From NCBI GenBank assembly GCA_028687645.1, contig JAQTZQ010000002.1, positions 23,781-87,780 of the forward strand: a stretch of 64,000 nucleotides of DNA, given 5' to 3'. Shown in pieces: positions 32,954-42,650 of this stretch. The notes beneath the pieces were generated by a model. It did no database searches. It was not told the origin of the DNA and worked only from the letters and a program-made list of their open reading frames with translations. The DNA comes from Rhodocyclaceae bacterium (GTDB lineage: Bacteria > Pseudomonadota > Gammaproteobacteria > Burkholderiales > Rhodocyclaceae). The first letter of the stretch is position 1. Every line of letters begins with the position of its first letter. A program made the position numbers and the translations under genes.

Positions 32954-35716
32954 TCAACAAGTTTGTTGCGGTCGACTGCATTTTTCGAGCAAATAAGCGA
33001 TTGACTGGTAGGTGATCCCGGTCTCGGCGGTTAACCCGATTTCGCAGGTACGGTTGGTTGAAACGCCACAGGCACAGCCTGACGGCAGTTCGTTGTGTAT
33101 TTTGCGCAGAGCGTGTTGATTGAGTTCCGGCACGATAAAGCCGCGATCACCGGCAAAGCCGCAGCAGGTAACGCCGGCTGGTTCGATAATTTGCTCGACG
33201 CAAGCGGCGAGCAGTGTTTTTAACTTGGCATCCGAACCGGTACGTTTGACACTGCAATTAACGTGCAGCGCGATGGGCCCGGCTTCTTTTTGGATCATCA
33301 GGCGCGGCAGCAAGGCGTCGTGGGCGAATTCATGGAAATCATAAAGTTTCAGACGACCGGCCAGGTGTTTCTGCATGCGTACCGAACAGGCGCTGCCGTC
33401 CATGATGACCGGGTAACGGCCATTGTCGCTGGCCTTGATCAGCACTGCTTCCAGGGTGTTGGACATCGCCTCGGCTTCTTCTGCCATGCCTTTGCTGGAG
33501 AGCATTTGGCCGCAGCAGAGTTTGTCGAAACCTTCCGGCAAAATTGGCGCATAGCCGGCGCGAATCAGCAGCTCGCTGATAACGTCACCGAGTTGCGCTT
33601 CGCCGGGCGTTGAAGGGCCGAAGATGCGGCCACCACAAGTCGGGAAATAGACCACCGGGTCGCCTTTGGCTGAACGCGCCAGCGGCACTTTGCCGGCGTG
33701 CGGCATGTTTTTCTTCCAGGCGCCGGCGGAAATTCGTCCGAGAAAATTGTCGCCCAGCACGCCGGAAACAGCATGGCCCATTTTCAGGCCAAGCCGTGAG
33801 GCGTTAGCCAGGGTGCCAAAATTATTGCCGGTCCAGGCGTTGACCGCGCGCGTTGTATCGCCGAGTTTGCGCCCACGCAGGCGGCGGGTCATTTCTCCGG
33901 TGTCGATACCGACCGGGCAGGCGGTCGAGCAGAGGCCACAGCCGGCACAGGTGTCGAGGCCCATGTAGGCATAATCTACCGCCACCTGGCCAGCTGGTTC
34001 GCCATTGGCGGCGCGCCGTGCCAACTCGCGGACGCTGGTAATGCGTTGGCGTGGGCTGAGAGTCAGGCCATGCGAGGGGCACAGCGGTTCGCAGAAACCA
34101 CATTCAATACAGCGGTCGACAATATCTTCCGCCGCTGGCATGGGCTTGAGGTTTTCAAGGTGGGCGTGCGGGTTGTCATTGAGAATAACGCCGGGGTTGA
34201 GCAGCTTTTCCGGGTCGAAGAGATGCTTGATCTTGCGCATCAGGTCGGCGGCTTCCTTGCCCCATTCCATCTCGACAAAGGGCGCCATGTTACGACCGGT
34301 GCCGTGTTCGGCCTTCAATGAACCGTCGTATTTGGTGACAACCAGTTCGGCGATATCTTCCATAAATCGGGCGTAGCGGTCAATTTCGCTTTGGTCACCA
34401 AAATCCTGGGTGAAGACGAAGTGGACGTTGCCTTCAAGCGCATGGCCAAAAATGATCGCTTCGTGATAACCATGGTGGCGCAGCAGTGCCTGCAAATCCA
34501 GGACGGCATCGGCCAGCGAGGTGATCGGGAAAGCGACGTCTTCAATAATCACCGTGGTGCCGGTACGGCGCATGGCACCCACGGATGGAAAGGTGCCTTT
34601 ACGGACTTTCCAGTACATCTCGCAAGTGGCTGGATCGGTCGAAAACACCATCGGCTCAACCGTGGTAACACCTTGCATGGCGGCATGAACCAAAGAAATC
34701 CGCTCATTTAGGCCGTCGACCGTATCAGAACGCACTTCGATCAGCAGGGCGGCGGCTTCCTCGCCAAGTTGGCGCATGATGGCCGGTAGCCCCGGCTTGT
34801 TTTCAACCGAGTGCAGGGCAGGGCGGTCGAGCAGTTCGACGGCAGATACCGGCTGCGGTTTGAGGCGAATGACGGCTTCGCAGGCGGTGCGAATATCCGG
34901 AAAAAACACCAGCGCGCTGGCTTTGAAGGGATCTTCAACGACCGTGTTGTAGGTGATGCGTGAGATAAAGCCGAGCGTGCCTTCCGAGCCGATCATCAGG
35001 TGCGACAGAATATCGATGGGGTCTTCGTAATCCACCAGCGCGTTGAGGCTGTAACCGGTGGTGTTCTTGATCTTGAACTTGCGCCGGATGCGTTCAGCGA
35101 GTACGGCATTCTCCCGCGTATCGCGGCCAAGACGCTCCAACTCGCCGAGCAATACGGCATGACTGTGCGAGAAGGCATCAACGCTGAGTGGATCTTCGGT
35201 GTCGAGCAAACTGCCATCGGCGAGCATGACGCGCAGGCCGGCCAGGGTGCGATAGCTGTTCTGCGCCGTACCGCAACACATGCCGGAGGCGTTGTTGGCA
35301 GCAATGCCGCCAATTTTGCAGGCATTGATCGAGGCTGGATCAGGACCGATTTTTTTACCGTGCGGGGCAAGTCGGCGATTGACTTCGCCACCGATGATGC
35401 CGGGGCCGACTTTGACCTTGCTGGCATCGGCATTTAGCTCGTAAGTGGCGAAACTTTCACCAATCAGCGCCAGCACGCCGTTGCTGATCGCCTGCCCGGA
35501 AAGGCTGGTACCAGCGGCGCGGAAGGTCACCGGGCGCTGGTTGGCCTTGGCTGCGGTCAACACCGATTTCAGGTCATTTTCTGTTTCGATAATGGCGATG
35601 ACTTCAGGCGTCAGCCGATAAAAACTGGCGTCGGTGCCATAAGCCAGGAGACGCAGTTCGTCAGTGATGACCTGATGCGCAGGCAGCACCTGCTTTAACG
35701 AATCGACAACACTCAT
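32954..35716 (-). CDS. FAD-linked oxidase fused to Fe-S/CCG domains (D-lactate/glycolate dehydrogenase-like; ORF opens at 35812)
   Basis: FRAAGTSLSGQAISNG FAD-binding; CIECGFCEPLCPSHG and CAGCGLCSTACPVGI ferredoxin motifs; C-terminal CCG motifs. Confidence 0.85.
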   Translation of the reverse strand: MSVVDSLKQVLPAHQVITDELRLLAYGTDASFYRLTPEVIAIIETENDLKSVLTAAKANQRPVTFRAAGTSLSGQAISNGVLALIGESFATYELNADASKVKVGPGIIGGEVNRRLAPHGKKIGPDPASINACKIGGIAANNASGMCCGTAQNSYRTLAGLRVMLADGSLLDTEDPLSVDAFSHSHAVLLGELERLGRDTRENAVLAERIRRKFKIKNTTGYSLNALVDYEDPIDILSHLMIGSEGTLGFISRITYNTVVEDPFKASALVFFPDIRTACEAVIRLKPQPVSAVELLDRPALHSVENKPGLPAIMRQLGEEAAALLIEVRSDTVDGLNERISLVHAAMQGVTTVEPMVFSTDPATCEMYWKVRKGTFPSVGAMRRTGTTVIIEDVAFPITSLADAVLDLQALLRHHGYHEAIIFGHALEGNVHFVFTQDFGDQSEIDRYARFMEDIAELVVTKYDGSLKAEHGTGRNMAPFVEMEWGKEAADLMRKIKHLFDPEKLLNPGVILNDNPHAHLENLKPMPAAEDIVDRCIECGFCEPLCPSHGLTLSPRQRITSVRELARRAANGEPAGQVAVDYAYMGLDTCAGCGLCSTACPVGIDTGEMTRRLRGRKLGDTTRAVNAWTGNNFGTLANASRLGLKMGHAVSGVLGDNFLGRISAGAWKKNMPHAGKVPLARSAKGDPVVYFPTCGGRIFGPSTPGEAQLGDVISELLIRAGYAPILPEGFDKLCCGQMLSSKGMAEEAEAMSNTLEAVLIKASDNGRYPVIMDGSACSVRMQKHLAGRLKLYDFHEFAHDALLPRLMIQKEAGPIALHVNCSVKRTGSDAKLKTLLAACVEQIIEPAGVTCCGFAGDRGFIVPELNQHALRKIHNELPSGCACGVSTNRTCEIGLTAETGITYQSIAYLLEKCSRPQQTC

Positions 35717-37143
35717 GATTTGTCCTTGAGGAGATCGCGCAAGCGCTTCGGCGCAGGTTTCAACGGGGTTCTGACCGACGTCCATGGGCCTTGGTTCGCT
35801 GGCGTCAGCCAATTGAAACGGCTGGCCAGCCAGGAATAGGTGCGGTACAGCGTTGGGCTACGGTACACCGTAGCCCAGGCTTGCCAGATCATCGTGATCA
35901 AGCGGCTGTAACCGGCGCCCTGACCGCGCATGGTCGGGTTGGCATGCGGTTCGCTAAACGACTCTTCACGCAGGCGCATCAACAAATCGGGAATCGGAAT
36001 TCGCACCGGGCAGACTTCACCGCAAGCGCCGCACAGCGAAGAGGCGGTCGCCATGGTTTTGGTCGCTTCCAGCCCCAGCATGTGCGGCGAGATGATTTTG
36101 CCAATCGGGCCGGGGTAGGTTGTGCCGTAAGCGTGGCCGCCGATGCGCGTATAAACCGGGCAGTGATTCATGCAGGCGCCGCAACGAATACATTGCAACG
36201 TTTTGCGTAACTGCTCGTCGGCATAAGCCTGGGTGCGACCGTTGTCGAGCAACACCAGATGGACTTCCGTCGGCCCGTCTTTTTCATCGGCCTTGCGCGG
36301 ACCGGAGATCATGTTGAAGTAGGTCGAGATGTTCTGGCCGGTGGCCGAGCGCGTCAGCAGCGAGAGCAGCGGCGGGACATGGTCGAGTTTTTCGACGATT
36401 TTCTCGATGCCAGTGATGGCAATATGCACGGGTGGCGCGGTGGTGCTCAAACGGCCATTGCCTTCATTCTCGACCAAGCAGAGTGTGCCGCTTTCGGCAA
36501 CGGCAAAATTAACGCCGGACAGACCAATGTCAGCAACCAGAAACTTCTCGCGCAATACCTTGCGGCCGATCTGGATTAACTCGTCGACGTTGTCGGTGTA
36601 ATCAACGCCTTCGACTTTTTCGTGGAATAGCTTGGCGATTTCTTCCTTGGTCTTGTGAATCGCCGGCATGATGATGTGCGACGGCTTTTCACCCGCCAAC
36701 TGGACAATGTACTCACCCATGTCCGACTCCATCGCCTCAATGCCGACCGCCTCGCAGGCGTGATTGAGCTCGATTTCCTCGCTAACCATCGACTTGCCCT
36801 TGACCATCAGCTTGGCCGAGTGCTTCTGGCAGATGCCGAGGATGATGGCGTTGGCTTCATCCGGCGTTTCTGCCCAATGTACTTTAATGCCATTGCGCGT
36901 CAGGTTTTCTTCAAGCTGCACCAGCAGTGCTGGCAGCTTGCCAAGGTTGTACTGGCGAATCTGCTCGCCAAGCGTGCGCAGGGTTTCGAGTTCTTCAGCG
37001 CTGGGAAACTGCGTGATGCGCTTGTTGATCAGAAAATCCATCGCGCCACGGAAACTCTGGCGCAAAAAGGGGTTTTCGACCACATCTTTGGCGCGGGCGC
37101 GAAAGCCCTCGGAGGGCATGAAATTCAGTGCGTGTTCACTCAT
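35713..37143 (-). CDS. lutB: Lactate utilization iron-sulfur protein LutB/LldF
   Basis: KSMVSEEIELNHACEAVGIEAMESDMGEYIVQLAGEKPSHIIMPAIHKT; CIRCGACMNHCPVY; CGACGEVCPVRI. Confidence 0.92.
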   Translation of the reverse strand: MSEHALNFMPSEGFRARAKDVVENPFLRQSFRGAMDFLINKRITQFPSAEELETLRTLGEQIRQYNLGKLPALLVQLEENLTRNGIKVHWAETPDEANAIILGICQKHSAKLMVKGKSMVSEEIELNHACEAVGIEAMESDMGEYIVQLAGEKPSHIIMPAIHKTKEEIAKLFHEKVEGVDYTDNVDELIQIGRKVLREKFLVADIGLSGVNFAVAESGTLCLVENEGNGRLSTTAPPVHIAITGIEKIVEKLDHVPPLLSLLTRSATGQNISTYFNMISGPRKADEKDGPTEVHLVLLDNGRTQAYADEQLRKTLQCIRCGACMNHCPVYTRIGGHAYGTTYPGPIGKIISPHMLGLEATKTMATASSLCGACGEVCPVRIPIPDLLMRLREESFSEPHANPTMRGQGAGYSRLITMIWQAWATVYRSPTLYRTYSWLASRFNWLTPANQGPWTSVRTPLKPAPKRLRDLLKDKS

Positions 37144-37805
37144 GCTTCGTCTCCCACCAGCAAAACAATCAGTTCTTTAGGGCCGTGCGCGCCGTAGGCC
37201 AGGGTGACCTGAATGTCGGCGGTTTTTGACGGGCCGGATACCAGCAGGGCATTGGTCGGCAAGCCACCCCCCCAATTTTCGGCAGTCATTACCTCGTAAA
37301 AGGTGTTGTAGATGGTTTTGGCGTCGAGCAGAACAATATGCACCGGCGGCACCAGCGACATCAGGCGCGGCTCGTGGCTATCGGGCCACAGCACCAGCGT
37401 ACCGGTTTCGGCGATGGCACCACGGGCAGCGGTCAGGCTGGCCGGGATGTCGTGAAACATTTCTTCCTTCCAGTCTTCAATCGATTGCTCGTAAGCGCGA
37501 CAGTGGATGCCGCTTTCGGAAAGCACGGTGATGGCGCGCTGGCCGTGCGCGGTGCCCGGTGCAACCAATAGTTTCTCAAGCTGCTTGGCGGCCAGCACTT
37601 CCCAAAGTTTCTGCGGCCAACTGGCCTGGGTCACGGCATAAACCTCGGCGTGGGCAAACTCGATACAGCCGCGAAAACGGGCAACCTTTTCCGCCGTGCT
37701 TTCTGCGCTGCGATGGGCAGCATACCAGGCAGCAACATCCGGTGCCGCTTTGGGCAAAACCGGTGCTGCGTTCAATTTGGCGAGAATACGATCACGGGCG
37801 CTCAT
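37140..37805 (-). CDS. lutC: Lactate utilization protein LutC (LUD domain)
   Basis: IAETGTLVLWPDSHEPRLMSLVPPVHIVL; overlaps lutB. Confidence 0.9.
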   Translation of the reverse strand: MSARDRILAKLNAAPVLPKAAPDVAAWYAAHRSAESTAEKVARFRGCIEFAHAEVYAVTQASWPQKLWEVLAAKQLEKLLVAPGTAHGQRAITVLSESGIHCRAYEQSIEDWKEEMFHDIPASLTAARGAIAETGTLVLWPDSHEPRLMSLVPPVHIVLLDAKTIYNTFYEVMTAENWGGGLPTNALLVSGPSKTADIQVTLAYGAHGPKELIVLLVGDEA

Positions 37806-38584
37806 TTTGCCGTCCTCCGCAACAGAAAGCTGGCGATATGTTCGCCGGGCAGGCTCGGCGTCTTCCGCCCCTCTTGTTCATCTTTCCAGGCGGCGTGACC
37901 GAGGATATTCATCAGGCAGCCACAGTCGGCGCTAACCACGCGTTCCGCACCGGTGGCCTTGAGCGATTTAACTTTATCTTCAACCATCGCCCCGGAGATT
38001 TCCGGTTGCTTGATCGAGAAGGTACCGCCAAAACCACAGCATTCAGATTCGTGATCCTGCTGCGCCACGGTCACTTTATTCAGGCCGCCGAGTAGTTGGC
38101 GACCCGTCAGGTGGACGCCCATTTCACGACGTGCCGAACAGGAGGTGTGCAGCACGACGGTGCAGTTACTACCTTTGTCTTCCGGTTGCCAGCCGAGAAC
38201 ATTGACCAGAAAATCGGTGAATTCGTAAATGCGTGACGACAGCGCTTCAGCCTGAGCCTTGCGCGCCGGGTCAGCAGCAAACAGGGTAGGGTAGTGATGC
38301 TTCATCATCCCGCCACAGGAGCCGGAGGGCACTACGACCGGCCAGTTTTCCGGGAACAGCGTTAATTGATGCGCAGCGACCTTGCGCGCCTCATCGGGAA
38401 ATCCGCTCGTAAAAGCCGGTTGACCGCAACAAGTCTGCTCCTGCGGGAAATGAACGCGGATGCCTTCGCGTTCCAGCAGCGTGATGGCGTCCATGCCGGC
38501 GCCGGGAAAGAACTGATCGATCACGCAGGTTGCAAAAAAATAGACATCGGTTGGGCGTTGCCCGGCTTTACCTTGTATTTGCAT
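37802..38584 (-). CDS. lutA: Lactate utilization (Fe-S)-binding protein LutA (CCG domains)
   Basis: VYFFATCVIDQFFPGAGMDAITLLEREGIRVHFPQEQTCCGQPAFTSG; ECCGFGGTFSIKQPEIS. Confidence 0.92.
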   Translation of the reverse strand: MQIQGKAGQRPTDVYFFATCVIDQFFPGAGMDAITLLEREGIRVHFPQEQTCCGQPAFTSGFPDEARKVAAHQLTLFPENWPVVVPSGSCGGMMKHHYPTLFAADPARKAQAEALSSRIYEFTDFLVNVLGWQPEDKGSNCTVVLHTSCSARREMGVHLTGRQLLGGLNKVTVAQQDHESECCGFGGTFSIKQPEISGAMVEDKVKSLKATGAERVVSADCGCLMNILGHAAWKDEQEGRKTPSLPGEHIASFLLRRTAK

Positions 38585-38601
38585 TTTGTCTCCGCTGGTA
38601 A

Positions 38602-38616
38602 ATTGGTCAAACCAAT
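38602..38616. promoter_or_regulatory. Candidate FadR/PdhR-type GntR operator 1
   Basis: ATTGGT-CAA-ACCAAT perfect inverted repeat just upstream of lutA. Confidence 0.6.
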
Positions 38617-38716
38617 ATTCGGTGGGGTGAAAATGTAATGTATAACTGGTACTTAGTCAATTAACTAAGGGAAAATCCCTAGCTTGCGCTTTAAGATTTA
38701 GCTCATTAGAATGAGC

Positions 38717-38727
38717 TGGTCTTACCA
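38717..38727. promoter_or_regulatory. Candidate GntR operator 2
   Basis: TGGT-CTT-ACCA, 21 bp upstream of the regulator start. Confidence 0.5.
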
Positions 38728-38747
38728 ATCGAGCGACTGCTTACAAG

Positions 38748-39524
38748 ATGCCAAACAAGGTTCAGGTTCCGCGTATTTCCGATGCTATTGCTGCTTCTTT
38801 GGAGCGCCGCATCCTTGAGGGTTCGCTCAAGCCTGGCGACCGGCTGTCTCCGGAACGCGATTTGGCGCTGGAGTTTGGTGTCTCGCGCCCATCATTGCGT
38901 GAAGCCATCCAGAAACTCGCCTCCAAAGGCTTGGTGCAAAGTCGGCAGGGCGGCGGTACTTATGTGACTGATACGCTCGAATCCTCCTTTTTTGATCCCT
39001 GGCAAGACATGATGGGCGCCCACCCCAATCTGCGCGAAGACATGCTCGAATTCCGCCGTATGCTTGAAGGCCAGGCCGCCGAGTGGGCCGCCGAGCGCGC
39101 CACCGAGGCCGATTTGACGCGTCTGGAGCAATCATATACTGCCTTGGGTGATGCATTCACAGCGGATGATCTGGTGCGCCGCTCCAGTGCCGATATCGCT
39201 TTTCATCAAGCGGTGGGTGAGGCCGCCCACAACGTGTTGCTCGGCCACCTTTCCGCCGCGCTGTTGCGCCTGATGCACGACAACATCAGTCTCAATCTTG
39301 GCGAACTCAAAAGTATTCCCGCCGCCAGCCGGCTATTGATGAGCCAGCACGCCGCGATCTACAAAGCCATTGCCGAACGCAAGCCCGCTGCCGCCCGCGC
39401 CGCCGCTGAAACCCATATTGATTTCGTCCGCGAAACCCTGGCTCAGTCATTGCGCTCTGCCGCTCGCCGAGAGACTGCCGAGCGGCGTTTGAATACCGAT
39501 TTCTCACCCTCCCTCACTTCTTGA
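38748..39524 (+). CDS. FadR-subfamily GntR transcriptional regulator (lactate operon regulator-like)
   Basis: [58 protein letters not shown]-like C-terminus; divergent from lut operon. Confidence 0.9.
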   Translation: MPNKVQVPRISDAIAASLERRILEGSLKPGDRLSPERDLALEFGVSRPSLREAIQKLASKGLVQSRQGGGTYVTDTLESSFFDPWQDMMGAHPNLREDMLEFRRMLEGQAAEWAAERATEADLTRLEQSYTALGDAFTADDLVRRSSADIAFHQAVGEAAHNVLLGHLSAALLRLMHDNISLNLGELKSIPAASRLLMSQHAAIYKAIAERKPAAARAAAETHIDFVRETLAQSLRSAARRETAERRLNTDFSPSLTS

Positions 39525-39549
39525 ATTAACCCCTCTGAAAGGAAGCTTC

Positions 39550-41925
39550 ATGGAAGCACTGGTTATCCCGTTTGAAAAACTGCGCGTGACCGACGTTGAA
39601 CAAGTCGGCGGCAAAAATTCATCGCTGGGCGAAATGATCAGCCAGCTGGCTGACTCCGGCGTCCGTGTGCCGGGTGGTTTTGCCACGACAGCGCAGGCTT
39701 ACCGCGATTTTCTGGCGCAAAGCGGGCTAGACAAGAAAATCAACGCAGCACTTGATGCACTGGATGTTGAAGATGTGAACGCCTTGGCCGCTTGCGGTGC
39801 CGAGATTCGTCAATGGATCATGGAAGTGCCGTTTCCGATGGATTTGACCATCGCCATCACCGAGCAATACCAGCGCCTGGTCGCTGACTCCAGCGCTGAT
39901 ATGTCCTTCGCCGTGCGTTCCTCCGCTACGGCTGAAGACTTGCCGGATGCTTCTTTTGCCGGCCAGCAAGAAACCTTCCTCAACATCGTCGGCCTGGAAA
40001 ACATCCTGCACGCAATCAAGGAAGTCTTTGCCTCGCTCTACAACGACCGCGCCATTTCTTACCGCGTTCATAAAAATTTCGTTCACGCCGATGTCGCTTT
40101 GTCGGCAGGCATTCAGCGCATGGTGCGCTCCGACAAGGGCGCTGCCGGCGTGATGTTCACGCTAGACACCGAATCCGGTTTCCGCGATGCTGTTTTCGTG
40201 ACGTCTTCCTATGGGCTGGGCGAAACGGTGGTGCAGGGCGCCGTTAATCCAGACGAGTTCTATGTGCATAAGCCGATGCTCGCCGCTGGTAAAAAAGCCG
40301 TCGTGCGCCGCAATATTGGCTCCAAGATGATCAAAATGACTTTCTCCACCGAAAAAGTGGCCGGCAAGTCAGTGATTACCGAAGAAGTCCCTGAGTCTTT
40401 GCGTGACCAGTTCTCGATCAATGACGAAGAAGTCATGGAACTGGCGCGTTACGCGATGATTATCGAAAAGCACTACGGTCGCCCGATGGACATCGAATGG
40501 GGGAAGGACGGTATCGACGGCAAGCTCTATATTTTGCAAGCCCGCCCGGAAACCGTGCAGTCGCAAGCCGGCGCCGGCAAGGTTGAGAAATTCAAGCTCA
40601 AATCCTTCTCCAAAGTCCTCGCTTCCGGTCGTGCCATTGGCCAGAAGATTGGTGTTGGCCCGGTGCGTATCGTCAAGGACCCGAAGGAAATGGACCAGGT
40701 TAAACCGGGTGATGTACTGGTTGCCGACATGACCGATCCGAACTGGGAGCCGGTGATGAAGCGCGCTTCCGCCATTGTCACCAACCGCGGTGGTCGTACC
40801 TGCCACGCCGCCATCATCGCCCGTGAGCTGGGCATTCCGGCAATTGTCGGTTGTGGCGATGCGACGCAAACGCTGCACGAAGGTGAGATCGTTACCGTCT
40901 CCTGCACCGAAGGCGACACCGGCCACGTTTATCGCGGCAGCCTGGATTTTGAAGTGACGACGCGTGATATCGCCGCCATGCCGGAAATTCCGCTCAAAAT
41001 CATGATGAACGTCGGTAACCCAGAGCTGGCTTTTGACTTTGCCCAATTACCGAATGCTGGCGTTGGCCTAGCCCGCGTCGAGTTCATCATCAACAACGTG
41101 ATTGGCATTCACCCGAAAGCCATTCTCGATGTTGAACGCCTGCCGGCTTCCAAGCGCGAAGAAATCAAGCGCCGGGCGCGTGGTTACGCTTCACCGAAGG
41201 AGTTTTTCGTCGAGAAGCTGGTTGAAGGCGTTTCGACTATCGCCGCCGCCTTTTGGCCGAACCCGGTCATCGTTCGTCTCTCCGACTTCAAATCCAACGA
41301 ATACCGCAAGCTGCTTGGTGGCGAGTTGTACGAGCCGGAAGAAGAAAACCCGATGCTCGGCTTCCGTGGTGCCTCGCGTTACATCGCCCAGTCCTTCCGC
41401 GACTGTTTCGAGATGGAATGCCGCGCCATGAAGTATGTACGTGAAGACATGGGCCTGACCAACGTGCAACTGATGGTGCCGTTTGTCCGCACCGTTAGCG
41501 AAGGGCAGGGCGTTGTCGACCTGCTGGCCGAACATGGCCTGAAGCAGGGCGAGAATGAACTCAAACTGATCATGATGTGCGAAATCCCGTCCAACGCGCT
41601 GCTGGCCGATGAATTCCTGGAAATCTTCGACGGTTTCTCGATCGGTTCCAACGACCTGACCCAGCTCACCCTCGGCCTCGACCGTGACTCCGGCCTGGTT
41701 GCCAACCTGTTCGACGAACGTGATCCAGCAGTCAAAAAACTGCTGGCAATGGCCATTGCCTCAGCCAACAAGGCCGGCAAATACATCGGCATCTGCGGCC
41801 AGGGGCCGTCCGATCACCCGGATCTGGCCGAATGGCTGATGGATCAGGGGATCAACAGCATTTCCCTGAACCCGGACACCGTTGTCGATACCTGGACACG
41901 TCTGGCCGGTCATAAAAAGGGCTGA
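39550..41925 (+). CDS. ppsA: Phosphoenolpyruvate synthase
   Basis: [63 protein letters not shown]. Confidence 0.97.
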   Translation: MEALVIPFEKLRVTDVEQVGGKNSSLGEMISQLADSGVRVPGGFATTAQAYRDFLAQSGLDKKINAALDALDVEDVNALAACGAEIRQWIMEVPFPMDLTIAITEQYQRLVADSSADMSFAVRSSATAEDLPDASFAGQQETFLNIVGLENILHAIKEVFASLYNDRAISYRVHKNFVHADVALSAGIQRMVRSDKGAAGVMFTLDTESGFRDAVFVTSSYGLGETVVQGAVNPDEFYVHKPMLAAGKKAVVRRNIGSKMIKMTFSTEKVAGKSVITEEVPESLRDQFSINDEEVMELARYAMIIEKHYGRPMDIEWGKDGIDGKLYILQARPETVQSQAGAGKVEKFKLKSFSKVLASGRAIGQKIGVGPVRIVKDPKEMDQVKPGDVLVADMTDPNWEPVMKRASAIVTNRGGRTCHAAIIARELGIPAIVGCGDATQTLHEGEIVTVSCTEGDTGHVYRGSLDFEVTTRDIAAMPEIPLKIMMNVGNPELAFDFAQLPNAGVGLARVEFIINNVIGIHPKAILDVERLPASKREEIKRRARGYASPKEFFVEKLVEGVSTIAAAFWPNPVIVRLSDFKSNEYRKLLGGELYEPEEENPMLGFRGASRYIAQSFRDCFEMECRAMKYVREDMGLTNVQLMVPFVRTVSEGQGVVDLLAEHGLKQGENELKLIMMCEIPSNALLADEFLEIFDGFSIGSNDLTQLTLGLDRDSGLVANLFDERDPAVKKLLAMAIASANKAGKYIGICGQGPSDHPDLAEWLMDQGINSISLNPDTVVDTWTRLAGHKKG

Positions 41926-41964
41926 TTTTCGCGGTCGACCGTGATAATTGCCAGAAATTTAGAA

Positions 41965-41988
41965 AGCCGGGTCTCCCCGGCTTTTTTT
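41965..41988 (+). terminator. Rho-independent terminator of ppsA
   Basis: AGCCGGG-TCTC-CCCGGCT followed by TTTTTTT. Confidence 0.85.
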
Positions 41989-42009
41989 GGCAAATTATTG
42001 ACGCGGCAG

Positions 42010-42450
42010 TCAAGAATTCTGCTGTTGCAACTTCTTCCACGCCACAAATCCACCAGCCACTGACAGAGCCTTCGGGTAGCCCAGGGTGCGCAGTAGTGAA
42101 GCAGCACTCAAACTACGACGACCGCTATTGCAGATACAAAGCAACAGGTGATCGCTAGTGTGGTGCAGTTTATTGATCGTCGTGAAAAACGATTTCGCAT
42201 CCATTTCCTTGATCTCGCCAGCGTCGAGAATATCCTGCTCATCTTCGGTCAGGGTATGGCCCAGCATCACCTTGAGTTCAAACATCGGAATATGCTCGGT
42301 ATCCGGGATTGCGCCTTTTAGCTCGATTTCAAAAGTCTGGCGAATATCGATCATGGTCGCCAAACCAAGGCGACAGAGTTCGAGCGAAGTCGGCAAGGAA
42401 ATTTCCAGCTTGGCAATTTCTTCCGACGTGAAGTTTTCTTCTGTTGTCAT
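42010..42450 (-). CDS. Rhodanese-like domain protein (ORF opens at 42555)
   Basis: MIDIRQTFEIELKGAIPDTEHIPM...LLLCICNSGRRSLSAASLLRTLGYPKALSVAGGFVAW; active-site-like Cys loop. Confidence 0.85.
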   Translation of the reverse strand: MTTEENFTSEEIAKLEISLPTSLELCRLGLATMIDIRQTFEIELKGAIPDTEHIPMFELKVMLGHTLTEDEQDILDAGEIKEMDAKSFFTTINKLHHTSDHLLLCICNSGRRSLSAASLLRTLGYPKALSVAGGFVAWKKLQQQNS

Positions 42451-42650
42451 TTTGAATGTTCCTTGGCGTTTGTCTTTCAAGCGAAATAAGACATTACAGC
42501 ATTTCAGATATAGCCGCCTATTTTGGCTCAACCAAACCCAATTACTACCGCGCATAATTTGTATTATGTAAAATTATAATTATTTTACAGGATCGCCCAG
42601 ATCAGCCTGCCAGCTATAATTCTCACCCCGCACTGTTTTGAAGCATCACT

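Noticed and set aside
40369-41046. Minus-strand ORF (225 aa) opposite ppsA
   Set aside because: Shadow ORF in a high-GC conserved gene.
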